DNA from: Rotaria socialis
Lineage: Eukaryota; Rotifera; Eurotatoria; Philodinida; Philodinidae
NCBI GenBank assembly: GCA_905331475.1
Contig: CAJNYU010002640.1
Coordinates: 1-64,000, forward strand
Direction: 5' to 3'
DNA: 64,000 nucleotides
The translations under genes and the position numbers were made by a program. Numbering within the stretch: the stretch's first letter is position 1; every line of letters begins with the position of its first letter. Shown here one piece after another: positions 1 through 10,625 of the stretch. The notes under the pieces are model-generated. The model saw only the letters and a list, made by a program, of their open reading frames with translations. It was not told where the DNA came from and searched no databases.

Positions 1-178
1 TCATTCAAGAACATTGACATTAATATTAATGATTAATGAAAACATTAATTTTAAAATTAATGTTAATGTTTTTCATTAATCATTAATATTAATGAATTAA
101 GTTTTTCTCAGAAAACATTAATCATTAATATTAATGGCTAATGGAAGTCATTAATTAATGTCATTAATTAAGTTCCGT
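1..178. repeat. AT-rich inverted repeat (hairpin) cluster
   Basis: Arms at 18-48 and 63-94 are almost perfect reverse complements (one extra T in the right arm), built from the words ATTAATG and CATTAAT around a loop of about 14 bases. A third partial copy follows at about 115-178. It could be the end of a palindromic element whose left part lies outside the window. No coding potential is seen. Confidence 0.7.
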
Positions 179-1682
179 TAAAAAAAATGGTCCACCCCTA
201 CTTATAAGCTTTCTTGACATTGTGTGAAATAAAAATAAGGAACGAAAAAAGAAGAATAGTTAAGTAAGAGCTATTAATACGTTATTTTTTACATTCTAAA
301 TAAACTCAGATATCACATAAAAGTCAATATTCTCTAGACACTTTTGCGGCTACTCGCAACATCATTGTGAAATGAGAAAACTTCCAAAGCATACCATCCT
401 AATCTTCAAATATTCTCTTCATAGTTAGAAATCGTGAAACAAGCTACCAAGTATATTTTTGTTTTGGCACAATCAGACTGAAGACATTAATATATTCTTC
501 GCTATACGTTAGAAAAGTTAATAAAATTTATATCCATCTATCATGACGTGCGACTACATAATAATGTATTGCAACACAAAGCTATAATATACCGATTATA
601 CAGTACCCAGGTCGAACATTCCGGGGACCGGAACCTGTAGGATACTCCAGGGAATATGCGGGAAAGTCGCCATATCCTGCCGGAAAACACGGGAAATCGC
701 TGGAACATGGAAGCAGTATTCCGGTCAAAAATACGGCCAGACTTTTTCGGCGAATTCCTGTCAAGTTCCGGTGCTTTCCGGCAGGAATTGATCGGAAATC
801 ATCGGAAAAATTTCCAACCGGAATACTGCTTCCACAAAATCAACGGAACCACTCGGAACCGGCCGTTTCCAGACCGGACTGTTCGACCTGGGTACACAAA
901 ACAGTAAAGAAGGCAAAAGCGAATGGTGAAGATGGCACAAGTACGTTTTACTTCTTTCATAACATATATTGAAGAATATATTAATGTCTTGAGTCTGATT
1001 CTATCAACAACAAAAACAATGTTGCTCGTTTATATCAATACTCTTAGCCACAAAAAGAATAGGCCAAACATAGGATGGTATACTTCAGAGCTTTTCAAAC
1101 TTTCAAATGTTGTTACTAGCACATTTAGCAGAAACGACGAAACTTAGTCTCACTTATAATTCGAGTTCATTTAGCATTTGAAAACAGCGGTATTCATTAA
1201 ATTGCAAAATCTGTAAGCTTTTGAGGATATTGTTAACGAGTTCGAAAATTTTATAATAGATAATGCAAGTACCGAGCTACATTCTTCTTATGCCTTTAAC
1301 CTCTTTAATCTCACATCTCACTAGTTACTTTAGTCATTTTTCGGTGTGGTTGACATAATAACTTCGTACTTTCTCATATCAATCTTCATTTTATAGAATT
1401 GCATTATTTGGACACTTCTATGGATCAAATCTTATTCTACACAGAATCTCATTAACTAAAATAATCTGTATGTGTGTATTATTAGCCAGTGTTAATAATT
1501 TTTTGTCATAATCTTGGCGAAAAGAGTTATCAACTGGTGTTCTCAGTCGTACAATTTGTTTGAAAATAACAGCAGTGAACAGAAGTGCCACCATTGCATT
1601 TTTTCTGTGAAACTAATCGTCGCAATTCGATTCTGTAAAAGATTGCTATTTTTCGTGAATATTTCAAGAGTGCCCCGATAAT
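179..1682. other. Intergenic region upstream of the LicD-like gene
   Basis: Apart from the inverted-repeat element at 606-892 I see nothing here. The short open frames have no exon-like borders and no recognisable protein content. The promoter of the gene starting at 1683 must lie here, but no clear motif stands out. Confidence 0.5.
606..892. mobile_element. Short TA-flanked element with CCCAGGTCGAACA ends (element 1)
   Basis: The 287 bp unit starts CCCAGGTCGAACA and ends TGTTCGACCTGGG, a perfect 13 bp terminal inverted repeat that stays similar for several more bases. TA lies at both borders (604-605 and 893-894), as for elements that insert at TA. The core is far more GC-rich than its surroundings and packed with short CCGG, CCGGAA and TTCCGG words in both orientations. 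It has no plausible gene, so it is probably a non-autonomous element. Related ends occur at 8955-9244, 40053-40310, 41980-42334, 42339-42739 and 43595-45849. Confidence 0.75.
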
Positions 1683-4600
1683 ATGCAACGAAAGCAATGG
1701 TTCATTATTGCAGGGGCGTTATTCATAACGTCTCAATTATATCTATACTTTTTTTATCGACATTTTGAACATTTTCCTCAAATCTCAACAATATCCAACC
1801 TGACATCATTAATGGTACCATTCGAGCATTTAGAGCGTAATGCAACTTTTTCTTGTTCGGAATTAACACTTCAAAGCCGTTATAAATTAGAATTTCAACA
1901 ACTTGAGCATTACGATTTAAATCAATCATATAAACAGCCATCCATGAGTATACGTTCAAAGCAACAGAATCAGACTGATCTACCACAACTACCTTATTTC
2001 TATTCTCTATGGAAAACAGCATCGATCCTCCCACGCTTAATAACACCCTGTGAACACCAGGTATATATCAATCTCTTGAAGACATTTGATCAAATATGCC
2101 GACAAGGTGGCGTAGAATATATGATTAGTTATGGTACCTTACTAGGATCGTACAGAAATCATGGTAAGATCTTATACAGTTATTAAATTTAGTTTACAAT
2201 AGTATTTTCAGTCATAATATCCTTATGAATAATTTTAGTCGCAACAAGAGTCTAGACATTTTTCTATCTTAAGTTTTGATCAACATTTAGCACAATAATC
2301 TGATTTCATCTAGCAGTATATAGAATCTATTCAATATTTTAAAAGAATGATATGTCTTAGATCAGTTTTGAACATACTATTGAGCTCGTGATTGAATTTC
2401 AATCGAAATCGAATGGATCAACAATCAATGCAGGTTGCGAAGATTTTGTTCTCGCCATAACAACGGGGTGCTTGTAGTCAGTCTTGAGATGAATTACAAA
2501 CTATATGCAATAATTGACTTACATGCAATGATACCGATTCATAGAGCTTCAGAATTCACCAAGTAGACAATAAGTTGTTTTAACTGTTGGGAAAAAATAT
2601 TTTAGATCTGTTTGAAAAAGCTTGTCAACGCAGCCCCGTTGGGGCTAAAATGTGGAACTCACATATTCCGGTCAGTTAACTACTGATCAAATAGAAGTTT
2701 TATTTTTTCAGTGTAGTGAGATCATATTTTGTTCAAAAATAAGATAATAAAACCTTGTTAACATTTGAAGTTTATTGGATCTATCAATAGGGAATATTAC
2801 TAGAGAAAACGTATGAAGAACGTTTTGTTTAAAATATGTCAGTATGCTGAAGTGTTTAGTGGTTTCATTGAGAAATATTGTGAATGATAATAGTTTACAC
2901 AGTATTTATGATATAGCTATCAATATTGTCGAGAAATTTATATTTTTTCGTATTACCAGGTGAGAAATTGATACATTTTTTCATAAAAGAAAATTTGATA
3001 AAAGCTTCCCAGTGAATGGAAAAGTTCCGAATTGTAAATGCACTAAAGTGGACTCAAGCTCTGGAATAAGGTATTCGTGTGAGAAAAAAAAGATTAAAAT
3101 CTTCATCTGTTTATTGTAGGTGGTAGAAGTAACGAATGTAATAGTAGCATAAACTAGTTGCTAGCCTCTGTAGCGGTAGCATACGCTCGTTGCTAACGTC
3201 TGTAATAATAAAAATATATAATACTGTCGTAACTATGGGCTATAATAACAAAAACGACAGATTTTTATGATTAATTAGAGATTAAATCCTAATTATAATG
3301 ATTTCTAATTAGTGAAATTAGATTTTAATTACTGATATGAGTAGTGACGAACATAGGCAATCGATCTGTACAAAAATTTTATCCAATTAATGCACCGAAG
3401 TGTTAGTTTTTTCATGTTTTATGTCTGTAATGGGGAGGGGGTGAGGTATAGTGGCGTAACCAGCAAATTTTCGTAGAGGGGGCTCAGTCCCCTAGCCCTT
3501 TGAAAGTAGAGAAGGCAATTTTAATTCAATTGTAACAATGCACGAAGCCAATATCTGAAAACGTTTACTTTTTATTAGCTATAATTCAATCAAACACGTA
3601 TGTTATGAAAAATATCGCCTTTTCCACGTTACACTAATTATTGTATTGCATGTCTATTTATTACAATTTTGAATTTGAACATGTTTTGATTTAAACAGCA
3701 AACACTAATGCTCTCTCTTCCTTTATTCTTTTAGAGAGAAGCAAAATAAACAATACTTTATCTTTTAGATAGCAACAATCTAGGCTATTGAAATTTCAGA
3801 TAGAAAATTTCGTAGAGGGGACCAAAATCTTTGTAGAGGGGGCTCAGCCCCCTCTGGCTACCCCCTGGCTACGCCACTAGTGGGGTACAGGGGAGCCGCA
3901 AAAACCTAACAATTCAACTTACACTCACTATTTTCTTCGAAAATATATGTGAGTTCCACAAAAATTTGAATTGAATCTCAACATTCTAACGAATTTCATG
4001 TTTAGCGACGAAAAAGTGAAAAGATCTACCTAGAAAATATAATGAAGTACTCGTTAGTATTTTTTGCGAATACTAGAAACAAGAGAAAACGTCTCAAAAC
4101 ACTAGATTCATGAAACTCTTTCGAAAATTATTACATGATTTCCCGAAATAAAGGCTTTCCAAAACAAAATCCAATTAAATAGTGGTTAGTCTATAGAATT
4201 TCTACTGTGTTATCATTTTGAGGAAAAATTTCTAGATACTTATCAATTCGAGTGCTCTCATTAATTTCTGTCATTTCTTGTAATCATTACTTTCTAAATT
4301 TCTACATTCATATGACTGAGATGCAAAGTTCTTCTTATTCGAAATCAGCAGAATCGATAGTATGAACCAGTCAATATGGTATAGGTTCATTCTTTTTTCT
4401 GTTGTTAGAAACGACAATCTTCTACGCGTTGCTTCCCTCCTATACAATAGAAAAGCACCCGTTATCGGATGATACAATTATTAGTAGTTCACTACATATT
4501 TTTGCAATACAACAAAGAAAGTCAGACTGAACTAAATAGTTGAGTACTAATACATGCTAAATTTTTGAGTGTCAAAATCTAAATAAGGATTTCTGGCTAT

Positions 4601-5455
4601 GATTGTATGTGCTGAAATACTACCTAATTAGTTAGCTACCATTTAGCAGTTTTAAGATATTTCGAGTAAATTCGCAACAACTATAGCTACAACAAAATAT
4701 TCGATTGTTCCAATGTAGATATATTATTACTATTACAAAAGCTTATATTTTCAATTTCTAAAATCGTTCAAAATTCATATCGTAAAAATGTCTTCATTAT
4801 TTTTTATGGCCTTTTCTTAATCTTTTTTTAACGATACTACGAAGAATTTTACAAAACATACAACTCTACATAGATTACTTTTTTAAATACAGATATATTA
4901 CCCTACGATGATGATGTCGATGTATTGATACATGTAAAATATTACTCGCTTTTAGCAAAAATAAACAAGTTAAATAACAAAACAGATTGGGAATTTTATC
5001 GCAATACACCTACGAATATGAAGTTTTATTTTCTGGAATCTCCGTCAGCTGGAGTTTATAAATGGAAATGGCCATTTATTGGTATGGACTTTTATACAGA
5101 TAATGCTACACATATTCGATCTTATATGCATATCAGAAAAGATATAATATTTCCCTTGGTCTTACGTCCAATAGCTGGTCTTTGGGTACCTGGTCCGCGT
5201 AACATTTACAAATTTTTCCAAGTGATGTCCAGCCGTTACTACTCCAGTTTCTCGATTGATGAAAAGTGTTACACACAAGCTTATTCACATCGAGAGGAAA
5301 GACGAAAACACCAACAGAAAACTGTATTTTGTGAGCAGCTACGTAATATTTATCCTTATATTCGGCGTACATGTGATAGTGATTATTGTCAGGAGCACTT
5401 AATGTTGAATAATGTTACGACCTTATATGTTTTAAAAATGATTAGAGATAAATAA
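1683..5455 (+). CDS. LicD-family / fukutin-like phosphotransferase, type II membrane protein
   Basis: Two exons, 1683-2163 and 4893-5455, join in frame to 347 aa. Residues about 7-24 form a hydrophobic signal anchor, suggesting a Golgi type II protein. The LicD core spans the splice junction: YGTLLGSYRNHD (about 150-161) followed by ILPYDDDVDV (about 162-171), whose Asp cluster is the metal and nucleotide-binding signature of this nucleotidyltransferase-fold family. Members transfer phosphorylated alcohols (phosphocholine in bacterial LicD, ribitol-phosphate in fukutin and FKRP) onto glycans; the substrate here cannot be told. The C-terminal half has several Cys pairs, as expected for a lumenal domain. 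The single intron is unusually long for this window. The splice is firmly set by phase and by the rejoined motif. Confidence 0.88.
3144..3204. repeat. Two-copy 29 bp tandem repeat
   Basis: Copies at 3144-3172 and 3176-3204 both run GTAGCATA...GTTGCTA...TCTGTA and are separated by three bases. They differ at a handful of positions, so the duplication is not recent. Confidence 0.6.
3449..3879. mobile_element. hAT-like MITE inside the LicD intron
   Basis: A 431 bp unit starts TAGTGGCGTAACCAGC and ends GCTACGCCACTA, matching the GTGGCGTAGCCAG ends common among hAT elements. The 8 bp flanks GTGAGGTA (3441-3448) and GTGGGGTA (3880-3887) match at 7 of 8 positions, as expected of the hAT 8 bp target duplication. 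Subterminal GTAGAGGGGGCTCAG blocks occur near both ends. No transposase frame is present, so it is non-autonomous. Confidence 0.75.
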
Positions 5456-6514
5456 CAAAGATTTACTCGAGATAATTTAGCTCAATGCGCAGACTGCACA
5501 TTGAAGTAATGAATACTCCAAGAATAGTTGTTATGTCTCTATTCTAATGAACAGAATGCTTAGGTTTTTTTTCCAATGTAAATGTTTTTTATGTATTTAA
5601 AAAAATGTTTGAAATCCTCAATATCGTTACCTACATATTGGTGAACTTAGAAAGAAAATTCGAACGATATCTGGAATTATTTTCATAGGAATATATTGCA
5701 GATACTACATAATTGATAAGTTCTATTCGATCCTATAATCAGATTTATAATAGTTGAAAAAGTACTGTTTCCTGTTATGATAAAACGTTGATCTATCATC
5801 ATGGGAAATAGAATACCAGCAAAGTGAATTTATGAACAATATTACCTGACGGATCTGTTTCATTATTTATACAGTAGTTGTGAATAGAAATAACTACTAA
5901 TTTTTTTCGATAGCCCGTACTATTCTGAGTAAAATGGCGTTGTGACGTATTATAATATGCCTGCATCGATATCATCAATGTAGATCCATAGATATTACAT
6001 TCGAAAGTTCATTTTAGTATGAATGGCTATTCATTGAACAATAATACCAACGAAACTTTGCTCAATTGTTTTTGTTTTGTTGACGCCTTTCATGATCAAT
6101 AGTAAAAGAGGTTTCGTAGATCATTTCTCTTTACTTGCGAAAGATGAAACAATCAAATTAATTTCTACAACCGTTTGGACTTCAGAACATGAATAAAAAT
6201 GTACAGTTACTATACACCACTATATCACTTGTACAAGATATTATGAGTAGTACCATTCCAGCTTAGATTTATAGAAATCTCGTCGACAGAAATTCTACAT
6301 GAAACTAGGTAAACATTTGTTATACACGTTTTGCTCTTTTTCTATTGATTCGAATACTAGTTAGTATAGAAACATTCGGATTCACAAGTTACGGATATAC
6401 GTTTCTATTTTTGTTTTTGTTCTCGTTAAACGCGAAAATTAACATAACAAGCTTTTAAATATTTCTCACAAAGTGTCAAAAGCATTTAGCACAATTGAAT
6501 AAATAAATGAGCCG
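5456..6514. other. Intergenic, converging 3' ends
   Basis: About 1.06 kb between the 3' ends of two converging genes. It is AT-rich, and I see no exon, RNA gene or clear repeat in it. Confidence 0.6.
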
Positions 6515-7791
6515 TTACTTCAAATAAAACAAACTGCATGCAATAACAACGGAAGTTATTTGTAAGCAAAAGGTGTTGACTTCCGAAGCACTATTTCTGA
6601 CTCCAGACATAAGTTTTAAAATTTCATGCGGTTGCAGAGGTCTTGATTTCACCGCTTTCCACATTTCTGTAAAAAGCAAGTTGTTATTTATTTAGTGATT
6701 AAGAACAGTACTTACCTAAAGCACTGCCGTTGATCGAAGCATTCTTCCTTTTTTTTAGAAGATTCTTATAAACAGGATATTCGTCAATTTGTTTTAAATA
6801 ACTTGTTTTGTTGTTTTCAGATATTGAAATAGAAGGAGTTTGAATCAATCTATAATATCTAGAGTTGATTCCGGTTGTTTGACCAGAAACCTGTTTCACC
6901 TGGGTCTCTTTTATGGTGAAAATAATAGACATACATAACTTTTCGTTTAGATAATTAAACTTACTTCGGACTACACCAAATCTTTCTTCATACAAACCCA
7001 TTGGTGTTCGGCGCTGTTTTGAACCAGCAAGAGCCACAGTCAACCACGTGTAAGGATCATCTATCGTTGGAGCTACATAATATGCGTAGTCGTTAGCGAA
7101 GCCTTGATTCTGCACATCCACCCAACCTCGAAAACGATCTGGTAAGCCTAATTTATCTGTTTCTATAAGTTTCTGTCTGGGCTTCACTGATGTGCCTATG
7201 CGTGAGTAATCTAAAACTAAGTTTAATATTTTTCAATTCATCTTACGACTAACAATGCCGTTGCACTCTTCGTAAAGGCCAATATCAGTATATTGTTCGG
7301 TGGAGCCAGCAAGTGCGATGGATAACCAAACGAATGGATATTCATTATTTGGGCCTACATAACGCGCGTAGTCGTTTGCTACTTCTTGTCCTTGAACATC
7401 AACCCAACCACGAAATCGATCTGAATAGCCCCAGTCCGTCAGAGTTCTGGTTTGCCGAGAAAGAATCAATCCATTTTCACGACAATGTCGATCAAGTGAA
7501 GTATTAAATAAAAAAATTGCTAAAATATTTAAACTGAGCGATGAACGTGCTACTAACTAATTTTACGTACTGTAAATCGAAGTACAACACATAATGATAA
7601 ACAGTCCTGCTATGATCATCCATGATTTTACATAACTGGGTACAATTTGATTCACTTCTTGAAAAACAAAACTTTATAGATTCTATTGGTCAAATCATGT
7701 TACCTGGAACGCAAGTACTATGAATGATTTCTTCCGGTGGAATACCAATATTACTGTCACGTCGGGTAGCATTACCTGATAGGGCAAACAT
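6515..7791 (-). CDS. Type II membrane protein with two exon-encoded tandem modules, unknown function
   Basis: Six exons, read on the minus strand: 7704-7791, 7571-7657, 7247-7519, 6965-7195, 6716-6907 and 6515-6666. They join to 340 aa with every junction in phase. The first exon is a short cytoplasmic stretch and the second holds one membrane segment (about residues 42-62). Exons 3 and 4 each encode a copy of one module with the shared pattern DRFRGWVDVQ..., NDYA.YV.P, WL..ALAGS and GLYEE. Both exons have phase 1 at each end, as expected of duplication of a symmetrical exon. The module faintly resembles VCBS/FG-GAP-like repeats (DVNGDGKADYCR type) but lacks the Asp-rich calcium loop, so I give no function. 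The exon 4 acceptor is uncertain by 9 nt (7195 or 7186). Confidence 0.72.
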
Positions 7792-7941
7792 AAAACAGAA
7801 GAATAAATTGTAACCAAAGCAGAGTTGACTGTTATTATGGAGTAATCTACAACGGATATGTTATTTTTACATAATATAGTTAAAAATACCGTTATTGTTC
7901 TATAGGCATGGATATGGGGAGAGGGTGTATAGTGTATGGGT

Positions 7942-9430
7942 GAGGGCCTGCAGAATGCCTAACCAGCAGAATTCAGAATTTTGTTATTTTGCACATAGCG
8001 AAAAAGTAGCATAATATAAACATACGCACTACCGTAAGTGGAAACTAGAATTCTATCGGTACAAGGAGAATTATAACCAACTATCAGGATAAAAATGCGT
8101 TACAAGGATAACTGGAATGAATTCTTATGGAGACGTTAAAAAGACCAGCTGAATATAAAATAGAATTCTATCGATGGAAGCAGAATACAAAGCTCAAATG
8201 TTTATTTAGAAATGAAAGGTTTTGTGTGATTTATTGTAGTCAACTGTTGAGGAGTATGCTTGTAAAAAGATGTTGATATAATGATGGTTATTTGTTCATC
8301 TCTAGATTTCTTTTTTTAATCATGCATGTCTAGAGAATAAATTGATACACATCGAAGATAGTTGATCGTGATTACATCATGAAACAAGAGCAAAGAAGAA
8401 GCATTTACATTGGCATATATATTAAACATGGAACAATACGTCATGCATTATTCAGAATGAAATATTTTGTACACGCTAAAGGCATGGATTGTAGAATCAA
8501 ACAAGCTATTTAATGAACAAGTTGTTCTGTATCTTTGCAATTTCATTCATTTCTTTTTAATAAGACTACATATATCTTATCTTACAAAAACACTTCAACA
8601 GTTATACAAACAGTTTTTTATATTATCAATAACTTGGAAAGTTGCCTTTGAATTGACGCACTATGTTCTGCCAGTCTGTTTTTGAAACAGGAAGATCCGC
8701 GCGCAGAACATTGGTGTGTATAAATTTCACGTTTACCAGAGACATCAGTAAGTTTGAAATAAATTAGAAGTGTCGATGTTTTCAATTAAACTAGACGTTT
8801 TAGATTCCCTTCATTTCGTATAAAATCTATCCTCTATCCATAAAATTTACGAAAACAACTTTAATCCTCCTAAATTGTGCCAAGCGAACAACATATCTAA
8901 CGCATTTGTTTACACAAATCATATTCCATTACCTTAACATTCTATAGAATTCTACCCAGGTTGATCAAAACGGACTCGTTTACGGTCTGTTTGTCGACGG
9001 TAAACGATGTCAAAACGGTATCTTTACGGCAGTAAATAGGCCATATTTGCCCGTAATACCTGGCGCAGTAATACGGCACCGTAAACGGGACTGAATTTTC
9101 ATGGTTTACGGCTGTTTGCGCTCCGTACTCTCATGATAATACGGTCCGTATTACTGCGCCAGATATTACGGCAAAATTTCGCCCGTAAAATAGTCGTAAA
9201 GTAACCGTCAATGGCCGTATACGGACCGTACTGTTCGACCTGGGTAAGCACAATTCAAACAGGCTACAAAAGAATTCTAATATCATATGAAGAGCAAAAG
9301 TGATATACTTTAATCGTGCCAATATAGAATTCTATAGAATTCTATTCTATAAGCATTGATTTGTTTAAAAATATTATAAGTTTACAGAATTCTGAATTCT
9401 GCTGCGTAGGCATTCTGCATGCTGGCGGAT
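7942..9430. mobile_element. 1.5 kb inverted-repeat element flanked by 20 bp direct repeats
   Basis: The stretches 7949-7980 and 9388-9419 are inverted copies of about 32 bp carrying TGCAGAATGCCT and AGAATTCAGAATT. Immediately outside lie perfect 20 bp direct copies of AGGGTGTATAGTGTATGGGT (7922-7941 and 9431-9450). The interior is AT-rich, has repeated AGAATTCTAT words and no transposase frame. Element 2 (8955-9244) sits inside it. The direct repeat is longer than most DNA-transposon target duplications, so the class is left open. Confidence 0.6.
8955..9244. mobile_element. TA-flanked element with CCCAGGTTGATCAAAACGG end (element 2)
   Basis: A 290 bp unit flanked by TA at 8953-8954 and 9245-9246. 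It begins CCCAGGTTGATCAAAACGG and ends CCGTACTGTTCGACCTGGG. The core is full of short TTACGG/CCGTAA and AATACGG/CCGTATT words, including an inverted pair at 9058-9076 and 9147-9165 (TGGCGCAGTAATACGG). The ends match elements 1 and 6, but the core motif differs from element 1. Non-autonomous. Confidence 0.75.
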
Positions 9431-10625
9431 AGGGTGTATAGTGTATGGGTTACGGTTTCAGTACCAGTGTAGAGTGATAATTGATCATCTACAAACTTTT
9501 ATTTATTAATTCTGATTTTTGAGAGCATCGATTTGCCATCATAACCATAAAACAGCGCTGCCCCACACCCTCAGCCAGATAAATGTCCATAACAACATGC
9601 CCAGTCAAACTGAATATTTCGTTTAATAAGCTCGATTAAAAAATGGTACCATTCGATAGAGTGAAAAGGTCTGCTTTTAAGAGAACCGATTAAAGACCTA
9701 ACACAGCTTTGAATGAAATTACAAGCTGAAAACTTTCTTTTCCATCATAGGTACGAACACAACAACTGAGTATGTCTTGAGTAAACTTCATTTTTTGCCG
9801 GATGACCCCCATCGAATATAATGCCATATTATACGGAATAAAGTTTTACATACAAAGAAATTCTTTTAAACTTTACACCGGCCCGAGACTGAATCAATAA
9901 TAGAAATCATCAAATAGAGACGCAGTGTTATTTACGCAAAAAAAAGTGCGAAAAGAAAATTGCCGCTGATCTCTTTTGGTATCATTTTTCTCTTATTCCA
10001 CTACTTACCACGTTCTTCTCTCTTTTTTTACTTGTTGTTACTCTTCTCGATTCTGTATGACACATTCATGCAAATGCAAGCACAACCATACTTTTATTTC
10101 TTCTTTTTGCTGGTATTTTCTTCAATCATTTTGATTAAATCGATCTTGAAGTAATGCTCGACGACAAAACGAACTTCATCAAAAATAATCCCAACGAAGT
10201 CAAACGATATCTGGTATTTGCCAACATTTTCCTTGAATAAGAGTTTTATCGCATAGTTACGAATAAATATTACCAACTATGCGAGATTTATGATTTTGTT
10301 TTGCCGCTTCAGTCGAGGGATGCGTCACTTGGGTAAATATTTGCAATTTGGTGAGTAAGCTAGTTTTGGTAGGAGAAAAAGAATGTGGATGTGAGGGTTG
10401 GTTTGCCTGTATGCAATTATTTTTTCGTAGCCTAACATGACGTCTCCTCCACACACACCTGCGCCTATGGGTCTAAATTCTGGTCTACCGTGAATACACA
10501 CATACAGTATCGAGGATATTGCCGTCTTCAAAGAATATGTTAACAGTTAAAAGTATATGGAATTTCACGTATCGTTTTCTGTCATTTCAGATTTAGAATT
10601 TTGATTATTGATAGGTTTTAAAAAC

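Larger units (their letters stand above)
2164..4892 (+). other. 2.73 kb intron of the LicD-like gene
   Basis: Donor ATG|GTAAGA and acceptor AAATACAG|ATAT. The other introns in this window are mostly 45-70 bp, so this one is expanded. It contains a hAT-like MITE (3449-3879) and a 29 bp tandem duplication (3144-3204). The remaining sequence is AT-rich with no exon-like open frame. Confidence 0.8.
7792..10625. other. Intergenic region with nested mobile elements
   Basis: About 2.8 kb between divergent genes. It holds the long inverted-repeat element at 7942-9430 with element 2 nested inside. The rest (9451-10625) is AT-rich with pyrimidine-rich runs. A possible splice acceptor, GTCATTTCAG at 10581-10590, may mark a 5' UTR intron or trans-splice site of the gene starting at 10626. 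Confidence 0.5.

Noticed and set aside
656-907. Open frame of 83 codons
   Set aside because: It lies within the inverted-repeat element and reads through its CCGG words; no protein-like features.
9960-10276. Pyrimidine-rich frames on both strands before the SNTX-like gene
   Set aside because: Low-complexity composition, no splice-consistent continuation and no recognisable protein.
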